From assembly GCF_036017035.1 (NCBI RefSeq), contig NZ_JAYXHS010000001.1:62001-126000 (forward strand): a DNA stretch of 64,000 nucleotides, in the 5' to 3' direction. This stretch comes from Viridibacterium silvisoli. Lineage in GTDB: Bacteria > Pseudomonadota > Gammaproteobacteria > Burkholderiales > Rhodocyclaceae. The notes under the pieces were generated by a model. It searched no databases, was not told where the DNA came from, and worked only from the letters and a program-made list of their open reading frames with translations. A program made the translations under genes and the position numbers. Below are positions 39,316 through 47,555 of this stretch, piece after piece. The number at the start of each line of letters is the position of its first letter. Within the stretch, counting starts at the first letter, position 1.

Positions 39316-40902
39316 ATGACTTTCAAACTGAAGGCGGCCGCCCTCGCGGTTGCCATGGCTAGCGGCTGCGCATTCGCAGCCAACACCGGCGGTTTCGCAA
39401 CAGCAGACGGCGGTAACGTCACAGGCGCCCGCTCCTTCACCGCCGCCACCTACACGGAAATCAACACCATCATCGCCAACGCGCGTTACAACGACGCTGG
39501 CAGCAAGGTATCCACCGGCGCCTACCCGCTGATCATTACCTACACCGGTAACGAAGACGCGCTGATCGCCAACGTCGTCAAGGGTTCCACCAAGGACGCT
39601 TCGGGCAATTGCCCTTCGCCGCACTGGAGCGACGCGTATCGCTACGTTGAAGTGAAGAACTACACGGCCGGTATCACCATCCAGGGCGCAAACGGCTCCT
39701 CGGCCAACTTCGGTATCGTGATCAACGGCGGTTCGAGCAACGTCGTCGTCAAGAACATGAAGATCGGTGCACTCGGCGGCGCCAGCAACGATGCAGACAT
39801 GTTCCGCATCGACAGCGCATCCAACGTGTGGATCGATCACAACGAAATGTTCGCGGTGAACAACGAGTGCAATGGCTCGCCTGACGGCGACCTGACCTTC
39901 GAGTCGGCCATCGACATCAAGAAGGCTTCGCACAACATCACCGTGTCGTACAACTACATCCACGACAGCAAGAAGGTTGGCCTGGATGGCTCCTCCGCCA
40001 GCGACATCGACGGTGGCCGCGAGATCACCTACCACCACAACGTGTACTACAACGTGAATGGCCGCCTGCCGCTGCAACGTGGTGGCTGGACGCACATCTA
40101 CAACAACACCTACGACAAGGTCACCGAGTCGGGTATCAACGTGCGTACCGGCGGCTACTCGCTGATCGAGAAGAACTGGTTCCAGAACGCCTACAACCCG
40201 GTCACCTGCCGTTACGACGTGACCAACTGCGGCAAGTGGGATCTGCGTAACAACAACACCACCAGCGCAGCCAGCAACGCCACCTACGGCATCACCTGGA
40301 CGGACTCGGAAGGCGGCGCCAATGCCGACGCATGGACCACCACGGCCGTGTTCCCGAAGACCCTGACCTACACGTATGAAGCCGTGTCGGCACAGTGCGT
40401 GAAGGACAAGCTGGCGCAGTACGCCGGTGTGGGCAAAAACGGCGCGCAACTGACCGCAGCAGCTTGCGGCACGAGCACTTCGTCCAGCTCCTCCAGCACG
40501 GCAGCTTCCAGCTCTTCGTCCAGCGTCGCGTCCAGCAGCTCGTCCAGTGCGGCCGCCTCGAGCAGCTCTTCAAGCAAGTCCTCCTCTTCGAGCAGCGTTG
40601 CTTCCAGCAGCTCATCGAGCAAGTCTTCTTCGTCGAGCAGCGTGGCATCGAGCTCTTCTTCGAGCAGCGCCGCTTCCGCGCCAGTCCTGACCGGCACGGG
40701 TGACTATCCAGACGGCTTCACCAAGTGCGCAGCACTGGGCGAAACCTGCGCAGTCACCAAGGGCACGGGCTGGGTCGCATTCGGCCGCAAGGGTAGCTGG
40801 GTCACCAAGAAGGTTACGGTGGGCGGCAGCATCGCTTGTACCGTGGCAGCCTTCGGCAGCGATCCTGCAGGCAACCCGAACAAGTGCTCTTTCCAGAACT
40901 GA
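39316..40902 (+). CDS. Secreted pectate lyase (PL1 type) with polyserine linker and C-terminal module
   Basis: A 528-residue exported enzyme that cleaves polygalacturonate by beta-elimination. A signal peptide (LKAAALAVAMASGCAFA) leads into a family-1 parallel beta-helix (about residues 22-384) with NVWIDHNEMF, DLTFESAIDIKKASHNITVS and the catalytic-arginine segment YHHNVYYNVNGRLPLQRGG. A 70-residue linker (386-455) made almost only of serine, with Ala, Lys and Val spacers, follows. The last 73 residues (GDYPDGFTKCAALGETCAV onward, four Cys) form a small module resembling those attached to other pectate lyases. Polyserine linkers are typical of Cellvibrio and Saccharophagus plant-wall enzymes. 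It is a single-gene unit with its own terminator; no other pectin gene is nearby. Confidence 0.9.
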   Translation: MTFKLKAAALAVAMASGCAFAANTGGFATADGGNVTGARSFTAATYTEINTIIANARYNDAGSKVSTGAYPLIITYTGNEDALIANVVKGSTKDASGNCPSPHWSDAYRYVEVKNYTAGITIQGANGSSANFGIVINGGSSNVVVKNMKIGALGGASNDADMFRIDSASNVWIDHNEMFAVNNECNGSPDGDLTFESAIDIKKASHNITVSYNYIHDSKKVGLDGSSASDIDGGREITYHHNVYYNVNGRLPLQRGGWTHIYNNTYDKVTESGINVRTGGYSLIEKNWFQNAYNPVTCRYDVTNCGKWDLRNNNTTSAASNATYGITWTDSEGGANADAWTTTAVFPKTLTYTYEAVSAQCVKDKLAQYAGVGKNGAQLTAAACGTSTSSSSSSTAASSSSSSVASSSSSSAAASSSSSSKSSSSSSVASSSSSSKSSSSSSVASSSSSSSAASAPVLTGTGDYPDGFTKCAALGETCAVTKGTGWVAFGRKGSWVTKKVTVGGSIACTVAAFGSDPAGNPNKCSFQN

Positions 40903-40949
40903 TAAGCTCACCCGCGTAGCCAGCCTCCGGGTTGGTCACGCAGGAAAAC

Positions 40950-40977
40950 AAAAAACCGCGCTCAGGCGCGGTTTTTT
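40950..40977 (+). terminator. Rho-independent terminator after pectate lyase
   Basis: Stem aaaaaaccgcgc / gcgcggtttttt with a four-base loop, about 50 bases after the stop. T tracts occur on both strands, so it may also end minus-strand transcription of the ion-channel gene. Confidence 0.93.
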
Positions 40978-41025
40978 GTTTGGGGCATGGCCAGCAAGGC
41001 GCTGGCCGAACCGTGAAACCGATGA

Positions 41026-41391
41026 TTAACGCTTGGCTCGTGAAGCCAGCGAATCACGCACGAAATTGAGGGAGCTGACACCCAGTGCCGCGACCAGGCC
41101 GGTCAGCAACACACCCAGCAGGCCTATGAGCACGGCAAGCAGCCTGGTCGATGCAAAGTGCGGAGAGAAGTCTCCATAGCCAATCGTCAGGCCGGTCACG
41201 AAAGCAAAGTAAAGCGAGTCGAGTATGGACCAGCCCTCTAGCCGCCCGATCAGCACGCCCAACCCCGCGATGAAAATCAGCAGGCCGGAGAAAATGGGCC
41301 ACAACACGCGGATGCCATCCCGCATGGCACTGAAAAATGCCCGGCGCAGGATGCGTGACGAAACCCCCTTGAACTCTTCTTCGAATTCCAT
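41026..41391 (-). CDS. Two-transmembrane potassium-channel-type ion channel
   Basis: A 121-residue membrane protein of the Ion_trans_2 family. The first helix (VLWPIFSGLLIFIAGLGVLIG), pore helix and selectivity filter (FVTGLTIGYGDFSPH, with TIGYGD) are followed by the second helix (LLAVLIGLLGVLLTGLVAALG). The ATG at 41391 with AGGGGAGA upstream was chosen over a long in-frame extension that is out of character. No RCK/TrkA domain is attached, so gating is unclear. It is a stand-alone gene between two terminators. Confidence 0.88.
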   Translation of the reverse strand: MEFEEEFKGVSSRILRRAFFSAMRDGIRVLWPIFSGLLIFIAGLGVLIGRLEGWSILDSLYFAFVTGLTIGYGDFSPHFASTRLLAVLIGLLGVLLTGLVAALGVSSLNFVRDSLASRAKR

Positions 41392-41492
41392 GATCTCCCC
41401 TGATCTGGTTTGGTTTGGTTTCCATGCTTGCCCGACGCATGCGCCCCGCAGGCTCGCCACCACCCCTGTGGGTCGCCCAGGGGCGGATAGCA

Positions 41493-41516
41493 AAACGCCG
41501 TCATCCGACGGCGTTT
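41493..41516 (-). terminator. Rho-independent terminator after rhlE
   Basis: Perfect 10-bp stem aaacgccgtc / gacggcgttt with a four-base loop; on the minus strand it ends in TTTTG. It lies just after the RhlE stop codon. Confidence 0.85.
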
Positions 41517-41527
41517 GTTTGGGTTGC

Positions 41528-42970
41528 TTACTGCTTGCCAGATCCGCCCAGCAGAAACGCCACCGAGCGGGTCTTGCCCCGCGCCGGGGGGCTGCTGCCC
41601 TCGAGAGCGGGACTCTTGGGCGCGGCTGCGGGCGCCGCGGCAGCATCTGTTGCGGCATACGGGCGCGAAAAGTCAAAACCATCCGGCGCGATCATGTTGT
41701 TGGCATTGCTGCGCGCACGCGGCGGACGCCCCTGGCTGCGCTCGGACGAACCGGATTCTGCATCGCCGCGCGGGCGACGTTCTTCCTGACGCGGACGACG
41801 CGGACGCAGCAGCTCTTCTGGCTTGGTATCCGGCCCGAAGCCCGGCACCAGCTCCTGCGTCACCTTGATCTTGATCATCTTCTCGATGGCGTTCAGGCGC
41901 GGCTGTTCTTCCGGCGCAACCAACGAAATTGCGCGCCCCGACTTTCCGGCGCGACCGGTACGGCCAATACGGTGGATGTAGTCTTCCGGATTCGGCGGCA
42001 GCTCGAAGTTCACCACGCAGGGCAAATCATCGACGTCCAGCCCGCGCGCAGCGACATCGGTCGCCACCAGCACACGGGTCTGGCCGGCCTTGAACTTCTC
42101 GAGTGCTTCCGTGCGCTGCTGCTGCCCCTTGTCGCCATGAATGGCATCGACCGAGATGCCTTCCTTCTCGAGGTGGCGTGCGAGGCGGCTGCAGCCGAAC
42201 TTGGTGCTGACGAAAACGATCATCTGATCGCTGGTGCCATCGTCGAGAATCTTCGCCAGCAATTCGCGCTTCACGCTGGTGGAGACGGGATGCACGATGT
42301 GGCTGATTGTCTCGCTGACCATGTTGCGACGCGCGACTTCGATCAGCTGCGGATTGCGCAGCATGCTGTCGGCAAGCTTCTTGATTTCTTCGGAGAAGGT
42401 CGCCGAGAACAGCAGGCTCTGACGTTGTTGTGGCAACAGGCCGATGATGCGGCGGATGTCCGGAATGAAGCCCATGTCCAGCATGCGGTCCGCTTCGTCG
42501 AGGACGAGGAATTCCACCTGCCCCAGCTGGATGGTGCGTTGTTCGACGTGATCGAGCAGGCGACCCGGCGTGGCCACGACGATCTCGATACCGCTACGCA
42601 GTTCGGCGATCTGTGCCTTCATGTCGACGCCGCCGTAGATGCAGATGCTCTTCAGCGGAACGTATTTGCTGTAGGTGCGCACCGACTCGAAGACCTGCAT
42701 GGCCAGCTCGCGTGTCGGCGTCAGGATCAGGGCACGTACCGGGTGGCGCGCCGGCGAGGTGCTGGTGCTGGCGTGGCGTGACAGGCGGTGCAGCAAGGGC
42801 AGCGTGAAGCTGGCGGTCTTGCCGGTGCCGGTCTGCGCGCCCCCCATGACGTCCCCGCCCGCGAGTACCACGGGAATGGCGTTGCGCTGGATAGGCGTGG
42901 GTTCGGTATAGCCTGCCTCATCAACGGCGCGCAGCAGTTCGGGAATCAATCCAAGTTCAGCAAAGCTCAT
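41528..42970 (-). CDS. rhlE: DEAD-box RNA helicase, RhlE type
   Basis: A 480-residue ATP-dependent RNA helicase. The Q motif (MSFAELGLIPELLRAVDEAGYTEPTPIQ) leads to motif I AQTGTGKT (about residue 48), motif Ia PTRELAMQ, motif II VLDEADRMLDMGF, motif III SATF, motif V ATDVAARGLD and motif VI HRIGRTGRAG. The C-terminal 110 residues are rich in Arg, Glu, Pro and Ala, like the basic RNA-binding tails of RhlE proteins that act in ribosome assembly and RNA decay. The ATG at 42970 was chosen over a TTG two codons upstream. Confidence 0.93.
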   Translation of the reverse strand: MSFAELGLIPELLRAVDEAGYTEPTPIQRNAIPVVLAGGDVMGGAQTGTGKTASFTLPLLHRLSRHASTSTSPARHPVRALILTPTRELAMQVFESVRTYSKYVPLKSICIYGGVDMKAQIAELRSGIEIVVATPGRLLDHVEQRTIQLGQVEFLVLDEADRMLDMGFIPDIRRIIGLLPQQRQSLLFSATFSEEIKKLADSMLRNPQLIEVARRNMVSETISHIVHPVSTSVKRELLAKILDDGTSDQMIVFVSTKFGCSRLARHLEKEGISVDAIHGDKGQQQRTEALEKFKAGQTRVLVATDVAARGLDVDDLPCVVNFELPPNPEDYIHRIGRTGRAGKSGRAISLVAPEEQPRLNAIEKMIKIKVTQELVPGFGPDTKPEELLRPRRPRQEERRPRGDAESGSSERSQGRPPRARSNANNMIAPDGFDFSRPYAATDAAAAPAAAPKSPALEGSSPPARGKTRSVAFLLGGSGKQ

Positions 42971-43088
42971 CGGCAATCCGGTTTCAATCCGGCAAATCTC
43001 GTTAAAACAACGCGCGAGTATAACCGCTGCACCGGCCGGGCAATAGCCATGCTTTGCGGTAACGGGGGTTTTAGGGCGCCGACGGCGG

Positions 43089-44171
43089 CTAGATCAGCGC
43101 CAGATAGGCGGTGATCTCTTCACGATCGTGATAGAGGTGACGGGCGCGCATGACGTGGCTGAGCCCCTCGTCATCAAGGCGCGCGGAGATCAGCGCACGA
43201 CACTTCTCGACTTCAACGTAGCGCTTCTTCATGGGCAGCTTGAGATTGAAGATGCTGCGCCGGCAACGCCCGGTCACGAACCAGTCGGCGATCAGTTCGG
43301 CGACGCGCGCCGGCTGCTCGACCATGTCGCAGACCATCCAGTCCACGCGCTGCTTCGGCCGCCAGACGAAGCCATCGGCGCGGATATGCTCGACCAGGCC
43401 GGTCGCCAGCACGCTCTCGGCGATAGGCCCATTGTCGATGGCACTGACCTTCACGCCGCGCTGGGCGAACTGCAGAGTCCAGCCGCCCGGAGCAGCCCCC
43501 AGATCGACCGCCTTGAGGCCGGCACGCAGCGTCGAGGCGCGCTCCTTCTCGCTCATCAGCGCAAAGAAGGCCTCGGCCATCTTCAGTGTGGAGCGGCTCG
43601 GCGCGCCGATCGGCATGCGCAGGTGGGCAATGCCCATCGGCCAGGGTGAAGCATCCTCCGGCATCGACACGCCGAAGTCGCAGGCACCCGAGGTTTCGAA
43701 GAACAGGTGCAGGGTCGGCGCGTCGGCCTTCATGGCCAGCATGCCCTTCTTCCCCAAAGCCTTCTCGAGATGCGGCGCAAATTTGCGCACGAAGCCCGAC
43801 ACCTCCTTGGCCTCGTTCGTATCGGCGAACTCGCAGCTCACACGGCCGAAGCGCAGCGGTGTCTTCGCGTAGAGGGCGACCAGATGTTGCGTGATGAAAC
43901 CAGCGCGATCCTGCTCGGGCAGATCCTTGATGCTGCCCAGCCACGCAAAGCGCTCGCGCGCGAAGATCCATTCGCTGAATGGCAGCGCCGCCAGCAGGGC
44001 CTGCCAGTCGTGCGGTTGATCGAGCGTGAAACGCACCAGTGCGGTATCCGGCTTGGTGCGCACGACGCCGCTGATGCCGTGGCGCCCGCACAGGGCAATG
44101 ACTTCGGCCGCGACTTCGCTTTCGAAGCCGGCACGGCAATGCATGACGAGGCCGGTGGCCAAAAGACTCAT
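43089..44171 (-). CDS. rlmM: 23S rRNA (cytidine-2498 2'-O)-methyltransferase RlmM
   Basis: A 360-residue enzyme that methylates the ribose of C2498 in the peptidyltransferase region of 23S rRNA. An N-terminal THUMP-containing part (MSLLATGLVMHCRAGFESEV; FIFAR-like EWIFARERFAWLG) precedes the Rossmann domain, which has LKAVDLGAAPGGWTLQFAQRG and DWMVCDMVEQPARVAELIADW. The catalytic lysine lies in IFNLKLPMKKRY. The ATG at 44171 was chosen because it gives the family start; the frame is open further upstream. Confidence 0.93.
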   Translation of the reverse strand: MSLLATGLVMHCRAGFESEVAAEVIALCGRHGISGVVRTKPDTALVRFTLDQPHDWQALLAALPFSEWIFARERFAWLGSIKDLPEQDRAGFITQHLVALYAKTPLRFGRVSCEFADTNEAKEVSGFVRKFAPHLEKALGKKGMLAMKADAPTLHLFFETSGACDFGVSMPEDASPWPMGIAHLRMPIGAPSRSTLKMAEAFFALMSEKERASTLRAGLKAVDLGAAPGGWTLQFAQRGVKVSAIDNGPIAESVLATGLVEHIRADGFVWRPKQRVDWMVCDMVEQPARVAELIADWFVTGRCRRSIFNLKLPMKKRYVEVEKCRALISARLDDEGLSHVMRARHLYHDREEITAYLALI

Positions 44172-44257
44172 GGGATGAAGCTCGGACTTGCGGGAGGGGC
44201 GAAGTATAGCCGCACACCCGTCCACACCGTGCCGGGCGATACGGCACGCGCTACCGG

Positions 44258-44698
44258 CTAATGCGGCTCGGACTGCTGCCGTGCCTCTTGCCGACGCTTG
44301 CGCGCAGCAGCCCTGGCGGCGGCACGTTTGTCTGTCGCATCGTCCTCGGCGCCGGATTGCTCGTCCTCCGCCTTGGGCTCGGAGCCGGCGGCTGGCGTAG
44401 CTTCGGCATGCTTGGCATTCAGCAGGGTGGGCGTGAGCTCCGGCTTCACGGTCTCGATCTTGTTCTGCGTCATGTAGTCGTTCATGTCTTTCCAGCCATT
44501 GAAGACAGCCGCCTTGTTGGCCCCTGGATTGAGGGTGAAGCAGTCTTCGAGCGCACGGCCGGACTGGCGACATGCGCCGCCAATGGCCTTGCCTTCTTCA
44601 TCACGCGCAGCGGCGTCCTTGGCTGGATCTGGAATGCCGAGACGGTCACAACCCGCCAGTGGCGTAAGCAGGAAAACAAGTAACAACAATGCGCGCAT
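44258..44698 (-). CDS. Small hypothetical lipoprotein
   Basis: A 146-residue protein with a lipoprotein signal (MRALLLLVFLLTPLAGCDRL, lipobox LAGC). The mature part has a conserved-looking block with one cysteine pair, GGACRQSGRALEDCFTLNPG, then AVFNGWKDMNDYMTQNKIET. The tail is low-complexity, Ala/Glu/Arg-rich and highly charged (KRAAARAAARKRRQEA). I do not recognise the function. It is 86 bases upstream of rlmM on the same strand and may be co-transcribed with it. Confidence 0.75.
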   Translation of the reverse strand: MRALLLLVFLLTPLAGCDRLGIPDPAKDAAARDEEGKAIGGACRQSGRALEDCFTLNPGANKAAVFNGWKDMNDYMTQNKIETVKPELTPTLLNAKHAEATPAAGSEPKAEDEQSGAEDDATDKRAAARAAARKRRQEARQQSEPH

Positions 44699-44870
44699 AT
44701 AAGGAATAGCCTTGCCTCTGGGGCGTGACTCAGGGGATGAACGACCTGACAGTATTACGTCACCTGCCTGCGCCAACTTGAGAATGCCGTCCGGCTGCGC
44801 CCACGGCACTCCCCGCGGGCCGCGCTTTCCGCCCGTCGCTCGACAACACGACCGACTCGAGCCAGACACC

Positions 44871-44876
44871 TATAAT
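44871..44876 (+). promoter_or_regulatory. Consensus -10 box upstream of the binding-protein gene
   Basis: A perfect TATAAT ends 30 bases before the ATG at 44907, inside a 208-base gene-free gap (44699-44906). The matching -35 is weak, so activation by a regulator is likely if the box is real. Confidence 0.4.
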
Positions 44877-44906
44877 TTCACCACCACTACTGCCACGAGG
44901 CCCTCC

Positions 44907-46193
44907 ATGCCCATCCTTTCGAAGCTCACGTCATGTCTGCTCCAGCTCACACGAACCTGCTCGCTGCCGCTCTTTGGCGGCACCTTGCTGGCGCTGGCGA
45001 TCCCCGCCCAGGCGGCTGAACAGGTCGTCGAACTTGAATTGGTGCACGAACTGGGCCCAGACAAGGGCGAGCAGCTGAGCAAGCTGGTCGAGCGCTTCAA
45101 CACCACGGTCAAAGGCATTCACATCAAGGTCAGCAGCACGCCCTGGACCGAGGGCAAGCCCGACCTGATGATTCTCGACAGCGAATCCGAAGCGCAACTG
45201 TTGTCCCGCCGCGGCAGCATCAAACCCCTTTCGGAGATCCTCGCAGCGGCCAATGTACGGGTGCCTACCCTCGCGGTGCCGCGCATGATGAGCCCCGCAT
45301 CGCTTGACGCGAAGGGTCGCGCCCAGGCCCTGCCGATCGGCCTCGGCACGCCAGTGATGTACGCCAACAAGCAGCAACTGATCAATGCCGGCATCGATCC
45401 CGATAACCTGCCCAAGACCTGGCTGGGCTGGCAGGAGGCGCTGGGCAAGATCCGCGGTTTTGGTTACAACTGCCCATACACCACGTCGGAGCCCGTCTCG
45501 ACATTTATCGAGAACGTCAGCGCCTGGCACAACCAGCCCTACGCAGTCGGCAAGAAGCCGGAAATTGCGGTGAATGGCCTCATGCAGGTCAAGCACCTGG
45601 CCTTCATGAACAGCTGGGTGCGCGCCCAGTACCTGCACTTCTTTGGCCAGGGCAACAATGCCGAAAACGTCTTTGCACAGGGCAATTGCGTGACGCTGAC
45701 GGCACCCTCGTCGGCTTTCCCGACCCTGCGCCGCCAGGCGAAGTTTGACGTCGTCGTCGCCCCCTTCCCGTACCACGACGGGGCTTACGGCGCGCCTCAG
45801 AATACGCTGGCCGACGGCCCCTCGATGTGGGTAGCGGCAGGCCGCACGCCCGCCGAATACAAGGCTGTCGCCCGTTTTGTGAGCTTCTGGCTGACGCCGG
45901 AAAGCCAGGTCGAATGGCAGGTGAATGCCGGCTATCTGCCACTCAACCCTTCGGGCCTGTTGATTGCCACCAGTTCGAAATTGCTTCAGGACGAGTTGCA
46001 AGCGAACCGGCTTGCCATTGCGGAGCTGACCAACAAACCGACCACGGACGCTTCGGCGGCCAGCCCTCTCGCTCATGCACCGGGCGTGCGTCGCGTGCTG
46101 GGCGAAGAGATGGAGAATATCTGGGCCGACCGCAAGCCGCCGAAGCAAGCCATGGACGACGCCGTCATGCGCATCCGTAGCGGACGCATGTAA
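44907..46193 (+). CDS. Periplasmic substrate-binding protein, UgpB-like (orphan)
   Basis: A 428-residue ABC-type extracellular solute-binding protein (family 1). A signal peptide (TCSLPLFGGTLLALAIPAQA, cleaved near residue 37) precedes VELELVHELGPDKGEQLSKL, PVMYANKQQLINAGIDP, a UgpB-like CPYTTSEPVSTFIENVSAWH segment and FVSFWLTPESQVEWQVNAGY. It resembles glycerol-3-phosphate-binding proteins, and the next gene, overlapping by one base, is a glycerophosphodiester phosphodiesterase. The ugpA, ugpE and ugpC transporter genes are absent here. The binding ligand is therefore likely, not certain, glycerol phosphate or a glycerophosphodiester. Confidence 0.8.
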   Translation: MPILSKLTSCLLQLTRTCSLPLFGGTLLALAIPAQAAEQVVELELVHELGPDKGEQLSKLVERFNTTVKGIHIKVSSTPWTEGKPDLMILDSESEAQLLSRRGSIKPLSEILAAANVRVPTLAVPRMMSPASLDAKGRAQALPIGLGTPVMYANKQQLINAGIDPDNLPKTWLGWQEALGKIRGFGYNCPYTTSEPVSTFIENVSAWHNQPYAVGKKPEIAVNGLMQVKHLAFMNSWVRAQYLHFFGQGNNAENVFAQGNCVTLTAPSSAFPTLRRQAKFDVVVAPFPYHDGAYGAPQNTLADGPSMWVAAGRTPAEYKAVARFVSFWLTPESQVEWQVNAGYLPLNPSGLLIATSSKLLQDELQANRLAIAELTNKPTTDASAASPLAHAPGVRRVLGEEMENIWADRKPPKQAMDDAVMRIRSGRM

Positions 46194-46933
46194 TGCGGGC
46201 CTTGCCGGAGTGGCCATGGCCCACCGTCATGGCACATCGCTGTGGCGGCGCTCTGGCGCCGGAAAATACCCTCGCAGGACTGCGTGTGTGCAAGGCCGTC
46301 GGCTGTCTCGGCGTCGAGTTTGACGTGATGCTGACACGAGACGGCACAGCCATCCTGATCCATGACGAAACGCTGGACCGCACCACCAACGGCAGCGGTG
46401 AGCTGATGAATTTCAGCGACACCTCGCTGTGGACGCTGGATGCCGGCAGTCATCACCACGCATCTTTCGAGGGCGAGCCGATCCCGCGTTTCGCGCAAGC
46501 CCTCGAACGCTGCCGCGCGCTCGACCTGGCCACCAATGTTGAGATCAAGCCGGCCGCCGGTTACGAACGGGCAACCGGTACGGCCGTGGCGCAACTGGCG
46601 ATGCAGGGCCGCGACCCGGGCGCAGTGCCCCCATTGCTGTCTTCCTTTTCCTCCACGGCTTTGCTGGCTGCCGCGCAAGCAGCACCACAACTGCCGCGCG
46701 GCTGGCTGGTGGATACGCTCCCGGAAGACTGGAAAACGCATTGCCATGCGCTGGATGTCGTCTCGATCCACACCAATTGCGCTCACCTGACCGAAGCCCA
46801 GGCCGATGCGATCAAGAGCAGCGGCATACGCCTGGTGGTCTACACCGAGAACGATCCCCAGCACGCCCGTCTGCTGCGCAGCTGGGGCGTCGACACCTTC
46901 ATCACCGACCGCCCGGACCTGATCCGCATCTGA
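46193..46933 (+). CDS. ugpQ: Glycerophosphodiester phosphodiesterase UgpQ-like
   Basis: A 246-residue phosphodiesterase that hydrolyses glycerophosphodiesters to glycerol-3-phosphate and an alcohol. The GDPD active-site motifs are present: AHRCGGALAPENTLAG (catalytic His, residue 15), GVEFDVMLTRDG (metal ligands) and IHDETLDRTTNG (second catalytic His). NVEIKP and VYTENDPQ follow later. No signal peptide, so it acts in the cytoplasm, as UgpQ does. The ATG overlaps the upstream stop (TAATG), showing coupled translation with the UgpB-like protein. Confidence 0.92.
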   Translation: MRALPEWPWPTVMAHRCGGALAPENTLAGLRVCKAVGCLGVEFDVMLTRDGTAILIHDETLDRTTNGSGELMNFSDTSLWTLDAGSHHHASFEGEPIPRFAQALERCRALDLATNVEIKPAAGYERATGTAVAQLAMQGRDPGAVPPLLSSFSSTALLAAAQAAPQLPRGWLVDTLPEDWKTHCHALDVVSIHTNCAHLTEAQADAIKSSGIRLVVYTENDPQHARLLRSWGVDTFITDRPDLIRI

Positions 46934-47100
46934 GCCTCACCTCAGGCGACGCTAGCGATCCCTCAGCGGGTCGCTGACACAACACTCCCCCGCCTCGTGG
47001 TCTTCGCCGGACGCTCTGCGTTCGCGATGCTGCCGGCATGCACATGCCGCCCCTCTCCACCAGGCCCCTTGCACGACCAGACACGGCGAATTTCCCAAAT

Positions 47101-47129
47101 TTGCCAATGAGAACTATTCGCATTATTAT
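47101..47129 (+). promoter_or_regulatory. Promoter with overlapping Fur box (iron-responsive)
   Basis: -35 TTGCCA (47101-47106) and -10 TATTAT (47124-47129) are 17 bases apart. The 19-base near-palindrome AATGAGAACTATTCGCATT (47106-47124) fills the spacer exactly and closely matches the AATGAGAATTATTCTCATT form of Fur sites. Fur with iron bound here would block RNA polymerase. Confidence 0.85.
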
Positions 47130-47156
47130 GCCTGCACTTTTCAAAGGACCTTCACC

Positions 47157-47513
47157 ATGCGCACTTTCCGTCTTCGTAACGCCCTGTCTGCAACCGCGAT
47201 TGCCCTCAGCGCACTCGTCACCGGCCTGACTGCAACGCAAGCGCTGGCCGATGCCGACATCAAGCTGGTCATCGAAAACCACAAATTCACGCCAGCAGAA
47301 ATCCGCGTTCCCGCCGGCCAGAAGATCCGCATCGTCATCGACAACCGCGACGCGACGCCTGAAGAATTCGAAAGCGCCACGCTGCGTGCCGAAAAGATCA
47401 TTCCGGGCAAGAGCAAGGGCATGGTCATCGTCGGTCCGCTCAAGCCGGGCAAATACCCCTTCTTCGGTGAGTTCAACGAAGCCACCGCGCAGGGCGTGCT
47501 GATCGCCGAGTAA
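47157..47513 (+). CDS. Periplasmic cupredoxin-domain protein of an iron-uptake pair
   Basis: A 118-residue exported protein with a signal peptide (ATAIALSALVTGLTATQALA) and a cupredoxin-like domain: IKLVIENHKFTPAEIRVPAG, KIRIVIDNRDATPEEFESAT, a PGKYPFFGEFNEATAQGVLI end. It lacks the usual CxxxHxxxM type-1 copper loop; such domains occur in EfeO-type partners of FTR1 permeases. It is followed after 42 bases by the permease gene and preceded by a Fur-box promoter. It probably binds or oxidises Fe(II) for the permease; the exact role is inferred. Confidence 0.85.
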   Translation: MRTFRLRNALSATAIALSALVTGLTATQALADADIKLVIENHKFTPAEIRVPAGQKIRIVIDNRDATPEEFESATLRAEKIIPGKSKGMVIVGPLKPGKYPFFGEFNEATAQGVLIAE

Positions 47514-47555
47514 GCAAGCACACCCTCCTCTTACAGGCACAACAGAAAGTCACTC

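Noticed and set aside
40485..40680. Repetitive DNA that looks like a tandem array
   Set aside because: It encodes the polyserine linker of the pectate lyase in frame; unit lengths vary and there are no spacers, so it is not CRISPR or a non-coding satellite.
44228..44248. Inverted repeat cgtgccg / cggcacg after the small lipoprotein gene
   Set aside because: A seven-base loop and no T tract; too weak to call a terminator.
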